The notes: generated from the letters alone by a model not told the origin. Shown: positions 20,246-32,680, counted from the first letter of the stretch. The stretch is DNA of 64,000 nt from Pycnopodia helianthoides (GCA_032158295.1 CM063243.1:9060948-9124947), one strand, 5' to 3'. Numbers and translations are program-made.

Positions 20246-20376
20246 CTGAAAACATTTCTCCTTGTAACGTGAAGCCTTTCTCCTTGGCAGTCTTTGAGAT
20301 GCGACTTTTATTTGCTTTTGTACCCAAACTAGATTCCAGCATGTTGAGTGCAATACACAATGCTGCTATACCACAT
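20246..20376 (-). CDS. ACTMAP: ACTMAP exon with catalytic cysteine
   Basis: The acceptor TTTGACTGCAG and donor GTAAAC bound 131 bp. It reads CGIAALCIALNMLESSLGTK and ends KEKGFTLQGEMFS plus one base. Human has CGLVALWMAGTLL and ERGYTAQGEMFS. The first Cys is the predicted nucleophile. The protein is an actin aminopeptidase that removes the acetylated N-terminal residue during actin maturation in the cytosol. Open sequence upstream of the acceptor (to 20450) is intronic. Confidence 0.93.
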
Positions 20377-20577
20377 CTGCAGTCAAAGCCAAAAACATCA
20401 ACAGACATTTTTGGTAAACTTGCTTCAGTCCTCCAGGACTCATATTTCAAGAAAATAGAAATTATAGATCACAGTTCTTGTGATACTTTTCCCAGACCAA
20501 AGATAGAATTATAACACCTAAAACATTTGTTTCCTTGTTATATTTGCTGAACTAAAGGACGTTTGAAATGAAAAAGC

Positions 20578-21048
20578 TTATGAGGCAGGGTGTTTTTTTT
20601 TGGTAATTACTCCACAAGTTAATGACCATAAAAACTAACTTGATAAAGAGCGATGGAGATCTGTTGATATTATAAAACATTGTTAGAAACGACCCCCTTT
20701 GAAGTAATGTAGTTTTAGAGAAAGAGGTACATTTTCCCCCAAAAATTTGAATCTGAGAAAGGCTTCAGGTCAGGCATATGAAAGCACACAATTCTATGCA
20801 GCAAGGGTGTTTTTTCTTTCATCAGTTTCTTGCAAATTCGATGACCAATTGAGCCCAAATTTTCACAGGTTTGTTAGTTTATGCACATGTTGGGATACAC
20901 CAAGTGAGGATACTGGTCTTTGACAGTTACCAAAAATTTACTCTAATTTACTCTAGTAGTATCAACAGCTCTCCAATGCTCTTTACTAAGTAAGTTGTTA
21001 CGGTCATTAGTTTTTTGAGTAATTACCAAAGGTATACCCTCCCTTTAA
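20578..21048 (+). mobile_element. TTAA-type MITE in ACTMAP intron
   Basis: The left end GAGGCAGGGTGTTTTTTTTT, then GGTAATTACTCCACAAG, and the right end AATTACCAAAGGTATACCCT, then CCCTTTAA, are inverted. Internal blocks (TTATAAAACATTGTTAGAAA, TTTAGAGAAAGAGGTA, AAATTTTCACAGGTTTGTTA) are shared with 40592, 41031 and 63572. Length is about 470 bp with no protein coding. Confidence 0.8.
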
Positions 21049-21382
21049 TATACGTTATGTTCATGCAAATGAAAATTCTATACACACTGAAGTTGTGTGT
21101 CTAAACGAATCGTGTTTATACTACGTTCAACATCTGAAAAATATTTGACAAATTGCATTTGTCCAACAGTGCATTCATTGACATTTACATACCGTGACAT
21201 TTAAAAAAAAAAGATCATGTGTGATTAAATTGCAATTATGCAGTGCACTGCATAATCAAAACTGTGGTTTGCGCAAATGTAGGCGCCATCAAAAGAAAAA
21301 AAGAAAAGAAGGTTGGTTTCTGTTTACACCATGAATTCGCCTGCAGTGCCTAATAAAATGTTGATAGTAATGTTGTCCTTAC

Positions 21383-21466
21383 TCTGGGCCTTGTTGTAAG
21401 ATGGGCATCGTGTGACGGTTGTTGGCCAACCAAATTGACTCATGATCATCTAGCTTGCACATTCCC
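21383..21466 (-). CDS. ACTMAP: ACTMAP exon before the catalytic cysteine
   Basis: The acceptor TTCTTTTAG and donor GTAAGG bound 84 bp. It reads GMCKLDDHESIWLANNRHTM and PILQQGP plus two bases that complete Glu with the next exon, giving GPECGIAAL. Human has RWILFCADLPSLIQEGPQCG. It is too short to stand out as an open frame, but phase, boundaries and homology agree. Confidence 0.88.
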
Positions 21467-21757
21467 CTAAAAGAACAAACATTGCTTATACTTGTGAGTA
21501 GTTGTAGAAAATTCATAAATTAATTAATAAACAATAGTAGAAATCAAAGCCTAACAACAGCCACAAAGGATTTAATGACTAGAATGCCAACTCTTTGTTC
21601 TAGATGTACACATTTTTTCAGAGCCTCCTGGCGATGACATGTTTGTAGCATTTGTGTTAGTGAGGATTTGTGTTAATTTCAGAGCGTACTTATAAATGAG
21701 TATTATTATATATGCAGTACTTTATAATATCAACTCTTATTTAGTACAATTCCATCG

Positions 21758-22063
21758 AATTACCATTGCGCTTCAAACGTTATTACCCCTGGTCACTGGG
21801 CCATTATTTCATTCCTTATACCACCTCAGCTCCCTGGGGAGTATACAGCCTGTGCTGCCAAGTATGTAGCGTACTAAGCTAAATCAATCACAAGAACCAT
21901 CTCTGCCCTCACAGGTACCCATTTACCCCTGGGTGATGAGAAGCAATTACAGTTAAGTGTCTTGCTCAAGGACACCAAGTGTCATGACCGGGATTCAAAC
22001 CCACACCCTAATGACTTCGCCACCAGAACTTGAGTCAGATACACTAAACCGTTCGGCCATGAC
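21758..22063 (-). mobile_element. tRNA-Leu/Ser-like SINE, family E
   Basis: On the minus strand: GTCATGGCCGAACGGTTTAG, then GTTTGAATCCCGGTCATGAC, ACTTGGTGTCCTTGAGCAAG, ACACTTAACTGTAATTGC and AAATGGGTACCTGTGAGGG. It is better preserved than the 18000 copy. It lies in the first ACTMAP intron, in the same orientation as the gene. Confidence 0.82.
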
Positions 22064-22127
22064 ACGTCAAGTTATTGTTTAAACTGTCACACATTGAATG
22101 GATTTTCTTGTGGCACACAGTGATATG

Positions 22128-22200
22128 TATTATTGGTTGTATAGTGATTAAGTTCACTTTTCTGAGAATCCCTGGCTTCACAACCAAAATTATTTAAATG
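22128..22200 (+). mobile_element. SINE tail fragment (GTGATTAAGTTC)
   Basis: TATAGTGATTAAGTTCACTT and GGCTTCACAACCAAAATT match the tail of the family C relative at 35513-35760 and a fragment at 58346-58400. It lies beside the end of the first ACTMAP exon. Confidence 0.5.
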
Positions 22201-22243
22201 AAATAAATTAAACAGATTTTTAGGTCATATTTATTTGATGTAC

Positions 22244-22521
22244 CATGATAGCAACTTGTGAATCCCTGCACGAACTTCATCCCTTCGGATATCAGCACTG
22301 GGTAAAGGTCCACTGCTGGTGTCAATCTTTGATGAAGCATCAATACCTGGTGTAAAGGAGGATGGGGAGGGTAGGCAAGGAGGCGGGGGTAGGCAAGGAG
22401 GCGGAGGTAGTCCAGGAAGAGGAGGGGGAGCCCGAGTGGCATACTCCTCATTGCAATTGTCTATCCTGGATGCACAGGTTGATCTAGTTTCCCTTTGGTT
22501 GATCATCATCTCCATATACAT
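22244..22521 (-). CDS. ACTMAP: ACTMAP first coding exon, proline-rich
   Basis: From the Met at 22521 the frame runs to a proposed donor GTACAT after KLLSW (278 bp, phase 2, which fits the next exon). The centre is PPPLPGLPPPPCLPPPPCLP, made by an 18-bp duplication. It is followed by the SADIRRDEVRAGIHKLL helix, which aligns with GREDVKRLLKLH of the human protein. The proline-rich N-terminus is a family feature and probably binds profilin. Start codon and donor are inferred; several Met codons lie close together. With this start and the frame break repaired in principle, the protein would be about 347 residues, against 351 in human. Confidence 0.75.
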
Positions 22522-22741
22522 GTACCTATGCAGGATTTGCTCAGAGAGTTGCGCGAGTCAGACACCCGATGGATTCATGTAGATCGTCCTCCATTGAGAA
22601 AGTTTGTTCAATGAATACGTTGCAGTTTGGCTGGCTGCTGCATCAATGGTGTTGAAAAGACTTGAAGGAGCTGTCGAGAGTCAACAAGAAACATTTGTAA
22701 ACAAGCTTTTAATATAGGTTTTGAGGCATTGCATGGTGAGG

Positions 22742-22850
22742 TATCGATATATATTCGGTTTGCGGTAACACCATGTGTATAAATATCTACTTTGCTGTGT
22801 AGATTTTGTTCTTTAGAGAACTTGTTCAGAGAAGCTTTTAATAAGTAGTA
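22742..22850 (+). mobile_element. SINE-like repeat fragment, family A
   Basis: GGTTTGCGGTAACACCATGT, TATCTACTTTGCTGTGTAG and TTCTTTAGAGAACTTGTTC match the front half of 16103-16330. The rest is missing. Confidence 0.65.
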
Positions 22851-25800
22851 AAAAGACCGCATCAGATCACTGCTTTTTCACATGTGATTGTTATAACCAA
22901 AATCATAATCTAATATGATAATTTGTGTTATTTATATTATCAAAGCTGAAAGGTGTTGTTCAAATCCCCCCACGACCTCCTTGACCCCTCAACTTATGCC
23001 CCCATAATCGAACCGTGTCCCAAATCCGAACCTTGTTTTACGGCCCAACTTTGAAGATGGCCCCGATTTAGAATGCAGCATGCGACACATCTGTCATGCA
23101 GAGCTGCATGCACTTGTGATCGACTGCTGAACACAGAGGGAATTGCATCCTGACACAGTTTTTTGTCGCATGTTTTGTGCCACTGCTGTCATTAAAAAAG
23201 ACAAAAACCAATCATCTGCACTGGTGACAGGTACATCTAGGTTTGTGCTTGACAGGGAGTGATATCATTGTTGGCGATTCAGGATGCTGGAAATACCAGG
23301 CCATGCGACCGTCTTTCAAGACAGACAGTGTCGTCTGGCTTGATGGTCACGTTGACTTTGCTCGGCCCCAGCGGTCTCATCGCTGTGATCGTATCTGTAG
23401 TTCTGGTCAGGAGTCGTGTTCTTTAGCTTTGTTGGAAGGAATGAGAGATCATCTGATCTGGATTGTTAATACATAATACTCCTCTTAGTGGAGTCAGGCA
23501 CGTAGGGACACAACTATTGAAATTTAAATGACTTTGTGAGCGTAACCCTCTGGCTTTGCTGATGTGATATAAATGGTTGCGACCATAAACACGATGAATA
23601 TACTACTGCAATATATTGCAATATATTGCAGAACATTCAAACTACCATCACCACTTTTAACAATAATAAGACTTGTTTTTTGTGTCGTGTCATGATGATG
23701 TGATCATGTCAACACTCTACAACAGTCCAAGGTACTCCCCACATATACGGCTACTAATCCGTATTGAGTAAACTAGTACTATAGTCTAGTACTAGTAGTA
23801 GTAGTAGAGTAGTACAGTAGACTAGTATGATCAGTACAGTACTAATACTATAGTAAGAGCAAGGGACTTTCCCGAACTAGTTCAGTTACGTCATGGAGTA
23901 CTTCATCCATCGTACGTTAACTTTAAATTAAAAAGTACCACCATCACCATGCCATATGCTGAACGTCCGTGTACAGAGTAGGCCTATTGATAAAGTGCAC
24001 TTTGACTGTTATAGATAGAGCATGGTGGTTTAGAATAGGAAATGAAGATATTATTGATGGATAACATGGCTTTTTGTTTTCAATACTTTCGCTGTTCTGA
24101 TTGCATACACTATTGCTATCAAAAACAACTTACTTTGTACAGGAGAAGAAGAACAATTTTGTTTTCTTATTTTGACAGCCCACCTGTCTGTTATTGATTG
24201 AAAGACGCCCTCAAGTGACAACAGCTATGTCTTGGCGCTTGAGGGCGCTTGATAACATATTATAGCTGAAACCAACGAATAAAACTTGTAGTTTTGCCCG
24301 CTTTTTATTGGCCAGCTGTACACAAAATGCAATATAATGAAACTTGCGGAATTGCATTTGAGAATATGACATAGTAGTTACAATATAACACATAGCCTGA
24401 TGCCTTGGCCTACAGACCCTATGTATATATTATAAAAAAAGTAATAATATCTAAGCCCCTAATAAAAAACAACTTTTACGAATGAAACCTCTAAATTTAA
24501 TTATCTAAAACTGTACAGGGGAGGGAGTCGTTATCTGCGTCGTCTCCACTTTTACTGAGAGTACCTGCACTTTTATGAACTGTCAAAAACGTTTGCAGCC
24601 ACAAGGGACACGTTGCATTGGATTGGGCGCTCAGGGCTAAAAAACGTTTGTTATGAAATGTATGTTGTTGGAAAGATGTTTTAAAAGTAGAACGATCCAC
24701 ACACGTTATAGGCCCTATCCCTCGAAATTGTGATTTCATTTTCACTACCTTATGGAGACTGAGAACAAAACAGAAAAGGGAAAACAAAGGGTCTCCATAG
24801 GGAAATTCTAAAGACTGGGTTGCTCCACAAGGAATTTTGTGTACAAAGTCTATGGGAGGTTCTTAACTACAGGGACAAAGGAAAGAACAAAAGATGTCTC
24901 CACAGGGATGCAAAAAATAATAGGAGTGTGTGTGGTTTTCATTTTACTGCGTGAACTAACGCGGTCCGCCATTTTGTAGAACAATGGAGGTGGAATTAGA
25001 ACCAATGACTCCAAAATGTGGATCGTGTTTAGTTTACGAAGTAAAAGGAAACTCACACAATTTCGAGGGATATTGTGTGAATCATTATATTCTACTTTAG
25101 AACACCTTTCCAACAGTAGTCATTTCAAAGCAAACGCCTTTACATCCCAAAGCGCCCAACCCAAAGGTGACTTGACGCCGTTTCTGCCTGCCACAGACAA
25201 AAATGTAAAGCCGCTGGTAGGCCCGGCTGTTTTTTTTTTTTAGCCCATTACTTATTGTCCGAAACAGTTGTGCCCGTGGAAATGACCTGTCGCAAATTGT
25301 TAAATTTAACGCCGCACTACATTTTAATGGGCAATTTTTTAAATATTTTATCATGAGCACCCTTGATGTAATTTGACAAATAAAACTGTTTATTAATAGG
25401 CTTGATTGCAATTTTGCACCACTAAAATCACACAAAGTTTGATCTTGTGTCGATGGGACAGGGGATACACTCCGGGTTGATTTCCTATGACCGGACATGG
25501 ATAGAACAGGAAAACATGAGCCGGTCAAAATGCCCAACAATTTTTCTGCTAAGCAAAAATAAGCAGGAAACCAGTCTCAAGTGGTGCAGGCAACATGGTA
25601 TTCTAGATGGTATCCTTATTCTGTTATGTTTATGCCTAATTACTGTCTGTGCTTTTATCATGGAATTGGAGCCCTGTGTTTCCTCCATGGTCTGATCGTG
25701 GCGGTTTGCAGGAGGTGTGCTCGTCACGCCAGGCTTTACATAAAGCTATACTTTAAAGTCACTTGAAACATGATGTAAGTTCTACACTTTTACCAAAGTG

Positions 25801-26278
25801 TACTGGCTTAATCATATATAGGAGGAGTGTGGGGTGGGTTCGAAACACTTGTGGTTTAAAAGAATTACAGAATAAAATTAAAGAGAACAGTCTCTGGAAA
25901 ATGTTTACCAAAAGAGCTGATAGAGTTACGGCATTGATTGGCAGATGTTGCCACACCCCAACCTGATTGTTCTGTAACACTTTCAAACATTATTTTGTTA
26001 TATTTTACTTGAGCCCCACCCGCCACAAAACCCACTCACCCTTCGTGCAAAAATTTAGGGCGGCCCTAGAATTAATTTCCTTTGTGCAACACTGTACATA
26101 CGCACATTAATACAAAGCGAGTGATTATGTTATTAACAAAGGATACCGGTTATGAACCTTAAGCAGAGTGAGACGGGGTTGTCTGTAAACAGCCCCAATT
26201 AACAAAACAAAAAGAAATGTATTGTACTCGTAATAATGAGTAATTACAGTGTAATCCATCAATAGCAATGAGCACAGG
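22851..26278. other. intergenic, upstream of ACTMAP
   Basis: No gene is recognised. It should contain the ACTMAP promoter, but no promoter motif is distinctive. It holds a CTAGTA-rich low-complexity patch (23770-23850), a short GCCCTCAAG inverted repeat (24204-24248), a large imperfect inverted repeat (24560-25240) and a GGGCCC-family fragment (25536-25580). A minus-strand open stretch near 23260-23420 has natural-looking composition but no identity. Confidence 0.5.
24560..25240. repeat. large imperfect inverted repeat
   Basis: The minus strand of 24580-24770 contains TTTCGAGGGATA, GTGTGTGGATCGTTCTACTT and CATCTTTCCAACA. The + strand of 25000-25230 contains TTTCGAGGGATATTGTGTG, TTCTACTTTAGAACACC and CTTTCCAACAGTAG. 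Arms of about 200 bp surround a unique 230-bp centre. It is probably an old fold-back transposon. The 147-residue minus-strand open frame here has no homology I recognise. Confidence 0.6.
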
Positions 26279-26675
26279 TTCAAAGGAACATTACAGAATT
26301 GGTTGTTGCTAACAAAACAGTTGCTGGCAGTGTAAGCACTTTATGCAATCCACTATATACATAAAATGACAAACATGTAGAAGTTATTGAGATCGATCGG
26401 CCATCTGGGTCACGAGAAAATAGTGAAAAACCGATTACACATTTGCATGAAATCATATAGATTCAACAAATGAATAAAACGCTCACTGAGCGATAAACTC
26501 CAATCGGAAAATTAGTTTATTCATTTCTCATTAAATATGGCATTTCAGACAGAAATATTTCAAGGGATGTTTTCTTCTATCATCATCATTAGACCGTGTA
26601 AGTTTTATGTAAATCTGTGATCAAAAAGTATATTTTACAAGTTTTTTTCTTACCAATTCTGTAATGTTCCTTTAA
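26279..26675 (-). mobile_element. TTAA-type MITE, GGAACATTACAGAATTGG family
   Basis: Both ends are inverted copies: AAAGGAACATTACAGAATTG and CCAATTCTGTAATGTTCCTT. The right flank is TTAA and the left flank is degenerate (TTCA). It carries CGCTCACTGAGCG near its middle and is the reverse complement of the copy at 45549-45939. Confidence 0.88.
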
Positions 26676-29600
26676 GTGTCGAAAACACACGGGCAGGCTT
26701 TTCAACTCGCTTTGTGTCGTTTTCATCATTAATGTAAATCCATTGGAACTAAAGCGAGTATGATTTAGTTTGTACGCAATGCCTAATGAGGGGCTTCAAG
26801 GTCAAACTCATTTTTGTGATGCACACATTCTTCTTTAGATAATTATTAATAAAATAAAAATATCCAAATACAAGTCTCAAATGGTACACAATGCCATTTT
26901 AGAGCAAAATTTGAAACATTTCGTTATGGGACATTTACAAAACAAATGGGTCCTGTTCATTCCAAAGGAAAAGAAAAAGGGTTGCGCCAGTCAAAAGGTC
27001 AAATTCAATGCCGTCTAGATTGAATATCATTGAAATTCAGAAATGTACTAAAAATTATCTGAGCAAAAAATGTACAGACCGTGTGACGTCATCGAACGGT
27101 TTTTAGATTTTGACGAAAAGTGCACTTGAAGGGTTTCAAACAAAGCGACATTTCACAACGTTTTAACCGAAGTTAGGTATTTGTAACCCCCCCCCCCATA
27201 TCAATAAGGACTCTAGCTATTACGAAAAAAGGTGTGGATCAAAAAACTGAATTCACTTTTGAGCTCCTCTTTGATGTATATTACCGCCGTGTGATCCAAC
27301 CATTGTCTGTTTTTAATTTCTGATGGTATGAATAAACTCGTCTTCAGTGTGTTCCGATCATCATATTATACCGAGATATAATTAATCTGTTTTTTAATCT
27401 AAAAGCTTACTTTGTAATGGTATACAATATTGATGCCAGTACCATAATGTGATTAATTGTTACGGGTACACGCCGTGTAATTAATCTGTCTCTGATGAAG
27501 TATAGAGAAGAGCCAGTTGGTTTGTTTCCAACGTTTTGACCGGAGCTTTTTATCGAGAGATTGTAATAACTTGTGAAAAAAAACTCGCATGTGCGCACAC
27601 ATGGTTTCAGACTAGATTACGTATTTTGGTTGTGCTACATTTTGGACCGCCGACAGGGGATCTGCAAAGTTCTCAGCACATGGCGAAAGAGAACGTGTAT
27701 CTTCATCAACAGACAGCCACGGTTCTTCATCTTACTGTAAACATAAATATGCCAAAGTAACTTTGATCATCTTGTTTTTGATTAGTTTGTTTAACAACAA
27801 TTTTACCGATCCTATCTATGTAGTGTGATGAGTTTGTGACCCAATTAATAAGCGTTTTGCTTACGAGACAGTTGCTGCAGTATAAAGGGGGCCTATTCAG
27901 TTCTAATTAGCCACTGTAATTTTCCAGAAATAGGAGTGCTTAATCTAGGGACGTTTTAATCATTTGAATGTGGTGTATGTGATTCCTTACGTTTTTTCTA
28001 CTGTTGTGCACTTTGTAAAAAGACATTTGGTCACATTATTTAGAACTTATTTTGCAAAATTGATAGGCATACTTTATAGTGCTTGCAACATTATCAAATA
28101 CAATGTTTAGATCCATTTTACAATATTTGTTTTACTAAAGTGAATTTTTAAACTGGAAAATGCTATTGTAAATTGAAAGCTAACATGATTTTCAGCTGTG
28201 TTTTCATCATGTTATCTTTCAACATGAAAAGACATTTTCCAGTTGAACAATTCACTTTAGTTTGTAACGAATCCACAGTTAAATGTAGATTCGTACTGAA
28301 TCTATACAGTAGAGTGTAATTTCGTAAAAATAATCTACCCTTTCATCAATAAAGTGACGTCACAGAGACAGCTTATCATTAAATAGCCTAAAAAATGTAT
28401 GTAAAACCAATACTACAATGTAGGTCTCTTGTATACTCATCATTTTTTTCCGATAAAAAAATTGTTCCAAAGGGACAAGTATGATGGCTGGTTACGCCAT
28501 TGATGATGAAGTCTCAAGAAATGTTTCAATTTATGATACTGCAATCTGCTAGATCATTGACCCTATTACCCGGATCCCATTTCGATTTGCTGAATTTAAA
28601 GAAACTCGTATTAATAACCGTATACTCATTGTACGTATATAAGGCACTTTTCACAGCCACCTGTAGGATTTGGCTGTGGCATATCATGGCTCCATCAGCC
28701 TGTTTGAAACCCCGGGACGAACTTGCACATTTTCAAAATGACCGACCCCAAGCCGAAGCCATGATTAACTAAAAGGGACATTACCTGATTGTCAACGTCT
28801 CTCTAAGGGCATGATCATCTCATTTATTAAGATGTTTCCAGATTGTTTTGTTGTATATGATGTGATTGCTGAAAACAAACATTTTAATTGCAAAACCAAC
28901 CATTTTGTAGTATATTTCCACTTTAAATAAGTCTGTGGTAAAACAGAACTTACAAAAGATAAAATCAACTCATTTTTTTAATAGAAGTGCTTTTCAACGA
29001 ATGCACATTAACAAACACGTGACAATTTTTCCCATGGAGTTGTACGCAGTGACATTTTGAAGCGCGGATTTCGAGGTGAGCGCCCTCAATGTCCGCGTTC
29101 ATCATCATTATGGTTTTCTTTTGTGTGGTGTGTGTGGGGGGGGGGGGGGAGAAGGCCAAAGTTTCGTTTCCTCTTACTATAGCCTTATTCTCTCATCATC
29201 CGCCGTCTAGCGTCGTGGATGATTCCACTTCAACCAAAGATAAACTTGGAACGGACAGGATAATAAACGTACAATTGAGAATAATTGTTTGAAAACTGCC
29301 AGTCCACATGTTTGTTAAGTTTTGTCCAAGCATTTTTTGACAGCTTAGTTTGCACCTGCATTCTGTTCACACATCAAGGTTCAATTTCCATAGCCTGTCG
29401 GGGACAGGAGGAAACCCCAGAGCAAGGACGACGAGGCACACCCCCGCGTACATGACTCACTGGACGGCAGTTCACCTGATGGGGGGAAAGGTGCCGGTGC
29501 CGTCGCGGTGCCTTCAAAGGAGATTTGATCACGTTGAAGTGTCCCTCAAGTAGGTCGTTGAGATGTTTCAAGTGGTCTGTGCATAATGGGCCCTCATGTG

Positions 29601-30281
29601 GGCTGAGACTGAGAGGGGGTAAGGCCTACAGGTTCACCGCCTTGCCCTTGCTGGGGGGAACCCAACCTCCAAATTCACGCTCTTGAACACCTCATCGAAA
29701 CCCAATAATCCCCCAACTCTGTTTGTACGTTTCGAGTGCCAACTAATTACACTCTTGATTAGTAGTTCTTCATTCATTAATTACTCTTCAGTTTACTTTC
29801 TATAATAATGACGAGGTATTCAATTCTCGTCAAACCTTCCGTATCGATCCACGGCTCCCTTTACCAAGAATTAACGGTCGAGTATACTGGGTCCCCGTCC
29901 CTGGTTCCCCTTGGCTTTAATTCCTCCCTCGAGAGTTTGAATACTATACCTACGACATTTTATTTATTGATTAATAAGGCAATTACAGAGCCAACACATT
30001 CATCGATCTGTATATGAGTTGTCGACGAGTTGTTGTACTTGGTCGGGGCACTTGTGGCTACAGTGTAAGTGGCCAATTTTGGCGGGCATTCAACACGACA
30101 ATGTCCGCTCCGTGGGTGTCACTCTCAAGTGCCTGCCTGCACAATGGGACATTAGGGTCCACCTTGTGCTTTTTTACTCGAACTTCATGTGGATTTTCAT
30201 AAATAATATGCATTCAGGTGTCAGTTTCTATGTTGAAAGTTATGGTTCATTGAGAGTAAATTTGGTTGTATTGATAGCTTC
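26676..30281. other. intergenic, no gene recognised
   Basis: This is non-coding. It holds a C-run (27187-27196), an imperfect inverted repeat (28134-28260), a G-run (29138-29150) and a more GC-rich patch (29390-29560) whose open frames on both strands have no homology I recognise. Confidence 0.5.
28134..28260. repeat. imperfect inverted repeat
   Basis: CTAAAGTGAATTTTTAAACT, then GGAAAATG and TTGAAAGCTAACATGAT, are matched on the other side by ATCATGTTATCTTTCAA, CATTTTCC and AGTTGAACAATTCACTTTAG. Arms are about 50 bp with some internal mismatch. It could be a small fold-back element. Confidence 0.7.
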
Positions 30282-30390
30282 AGCGAATGTTGAACCACTT
30301 TTTTTGTTTATTGATGCTGAATGAGAGACAACAGTTAAGTATCATTGTCTCTCATTCAGCATCAATAAAAAAAGTGGTTCAACATTCGCT
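30282..30390. repeat. near-perfect hairpin, 46-bp arms
   Basis: The left arm starts AGCGAATGTTGAACCACTTT and ends GAATGAGAGACAA. The right arm is its exact reverse complement except for a 4-base GTTT bulge in the left arm. The loop is 13 bases. The arms match no other repeat in the window. Confidence 0.92.
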
Positions 30391-31243
30391 TATCTGCATA
30401 TTTAGGAAATCATAATTATAGTCTGCGGTCAGTGTTTGCAAAGTTCCCCTCGTACTATTAAGGTTGCGAAGATGCACAGACAAGGTGCACGGAGAGAGTT
30501 CCGCTATGATGCAATTATGGGATGCATCAGTCATGATGATTCAATTCAGCTCAGCTTGCCATCCCCCCGTCATATAAACGATTCACCCGGTCAGCCTTGG
30601 TGTGTGTAACGGCCCGGCCGGCCATCTGTTGCGAGGGCCGCGCCGGTTGCGAGGAGATGGCCGTCTGTTGGTGTCACCGTGCCCCGGGGGCAGCTTGGAC
30701 CAAACCACGCTAAGGCATCATTACCGGACAATGCGACTAATCCCCTGTCACCCATCACATGAGCTGGATATAAATTCCCCATTCTTCCTCGGACTAATCC
30801 TCTTGTAATCCTTCAATTATGCTCAAATTGTTTCTTGTCGATATCTTTTTGGAGGCATGGATCAGGGTGGACTGACATTTCGTCAGAAAATAAACATGGC
30901 GGAGTAACAACTAATTGATACACTAATATTATTTTTATCTCATACAAAAAAAACCCAACAACACCAACAGTACATTGGTAAAAATTGTTACGATTGTGTA
31001 ATGGAGTTAAGTTTTAGACATCTGTAAGTCAAAATGCCTTTATAATCCGGTAACTTTTTAAAGATCGTCACTTCCTTGTTCTGTTGTCTACAGAAACACA
31101 AACGAATACCTTGGGGACAATACCTTGCAATGAAAGCACATATAGATGGAATTATTTTCGAGCTCTCATTGTGGTTTAAAGGGGAAAAAAGTATGTTGAC
31201 GTTTCGAATTGATCGTCGGCACCAATGTGGTCTTCCTTCTTGG
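30391..31243. other. intergenic, no gene recognised
   Basis: It contains a CpG-rich patch (30600-30710, with GGCCCGGCCGGCC) and otherwise AT-rich sequence. No coding homology is recognised. Confidence 0.45.
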
Positions 31244-31405
31244 GGTGATGGGGGGGGGGGGGTTGGGGGAGGGGAGGGGGAAGGGCTGGACGTAAGATGA
31301 GGGGGGGTGGGGGTTGGGGCAGGAGGGGAGGGGGGAAGGGCTGGACGTAAGATAGAGGGGGGGTGGGGGTTGGGGCAGGAGGGGAGGGGGGAAGGGCTGG
31401 ACGTA
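31244..31405 (+). repeat. G-rich 55-56-bp tandem repeat, 3 copies
   Basis: AAGGGCTGGACGTAA starts at 31281, 31336 and 31392. It is separated by runs of the type GGGGGGTGGGGGTTGGGGC and AGGAGGGGAGGGGGG. It has strong quadruplex potential on the + strand. The last two units are almost identical. Confidence 0.88.
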
Positions 31406-31777
31406 ATGATTCGCCACCTAAGGTGTAAATCTAAAGGCCTTATTTAACATAAAAAACATGATAATATTGCGACAGATCTTTAATTGTTCACAGCATTAAG
31501 ACCGGGACACCAGCAACAGCATTAGGTTATCTTGACCGATAACGTGTCTCTACTAAAGCAATGTGCCAAGAATGCTTTATTTTTCGCTCACGTTGTACGA
31601 GATTAGTCCGAAGACTAAATGTTGGTTGTTTTAAGCAACCATCTGTTACTGTAAATTGTTTTGATTAGCCACAGATGGAAATAAGCGCAGATGAACGGAC
31701 TCAACAGAGTACGGGATTGTTAATTACCGACAATTAATTGATAACTCCCAGTCTGAAAGCTCACCGGTTGAAACACA

Positions 31778-31984
31778 GAGCTGCCAACTCTTCCTGATTC
31801 TGTAGAAAGTTCCCTGAAAATAATAACCAGTCTTTCCGTGTTTCTGATGAACAAATTCAGAAATCTCCCTGATTATGGAAATTTTTCCGAACCTCTAGAT
31901 ATTTCCCTGATTGTTGTACAAAGGCTCCCTGATTGTTGTACAAAGTATCCCTGATTGCAAGGTACCAATGTTGTAAGCTCTGGA
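31778..31984 (+). mobile_element. MITE-like element, TTGGCAGCTCTG termini
   Basis: It begins CAGAGCTGCCAACTCTTCCT and ends near ATGTTGTAAGCTCTGG. Internally CTCCCTGATTGTTGTACAAA is duplicated. Ordered similarity to 14297-14490 supports one family. Confidence 0.72.
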
Positions 31985-32680
31985 AGCGTTCATAACAGTT
32001 CCAATCGTCCAGAGAAAGATGTCCATCCGAAATACTGTCACAGGGAAATATCATTTTGAGGAATCCCAAATTGCTGTTGCTTGTTTTGGTTGCCGCAGTT
32101 GAGATAATCCAGACGTGAACGTGCACACATTTTGTTTTGTTGTTTTCACTATAAAACATGACTGCTGAATTTTTATGAAACTTTTTCACAGATTGGTTTG
32201 TATGGTGTGTTTACTGAAAACTAGAGAATACTTATTATTTACCTTTTCCCAATCCCAATGCTTCCCTTACAAATTTGTGTGGCTTGTTTTGTATGGTGTG
32301 ACGTCCATTGAAATTGAGACCGGTTTTTTCACGCAGAATTTAAGGGCATCGTTACCCAATTCAAGTGAAGATAGAACCATTTGAAAGAGGTAAATGGGCA
32401 ATCAACCAACACGCTAAATCCTCAAGGGCCACCCCCAACAGCACTGCAATAATCCACTTGTTGTTCGGTTGCTCATTAGCTCATCCAACTTGACATTCTG
32501 GGTCTTTTCAAGACTTCAAGCGCACTGTGCCACACAATGAGGCCCTTTCTCACAAATAAAGTGGAATTTAAGTTGATGATAAGTTAACTAAGTACTTGCA
32601 TTTAGTATCGCTAATGACACACGAAGTGGCAGTTTAGAGTGATCCCAAAGTCGAGTGGATTAAACACAAAGCAACCTTCC

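Noticed and set aside
23260..23420. Possible minus-strand exon (PLGPSKVNVTIKPDDTVCLE)
   Set aside because: The composition looks coding, but I find no clear splice sites in phase, no partner exon and no family I can name.
25097..25540. 147-residue minus-strand open frame
   Set aside because: It covers one arm of an inverted repeat and its product has no recognised motif; kept only as a note on the inverted repeat.
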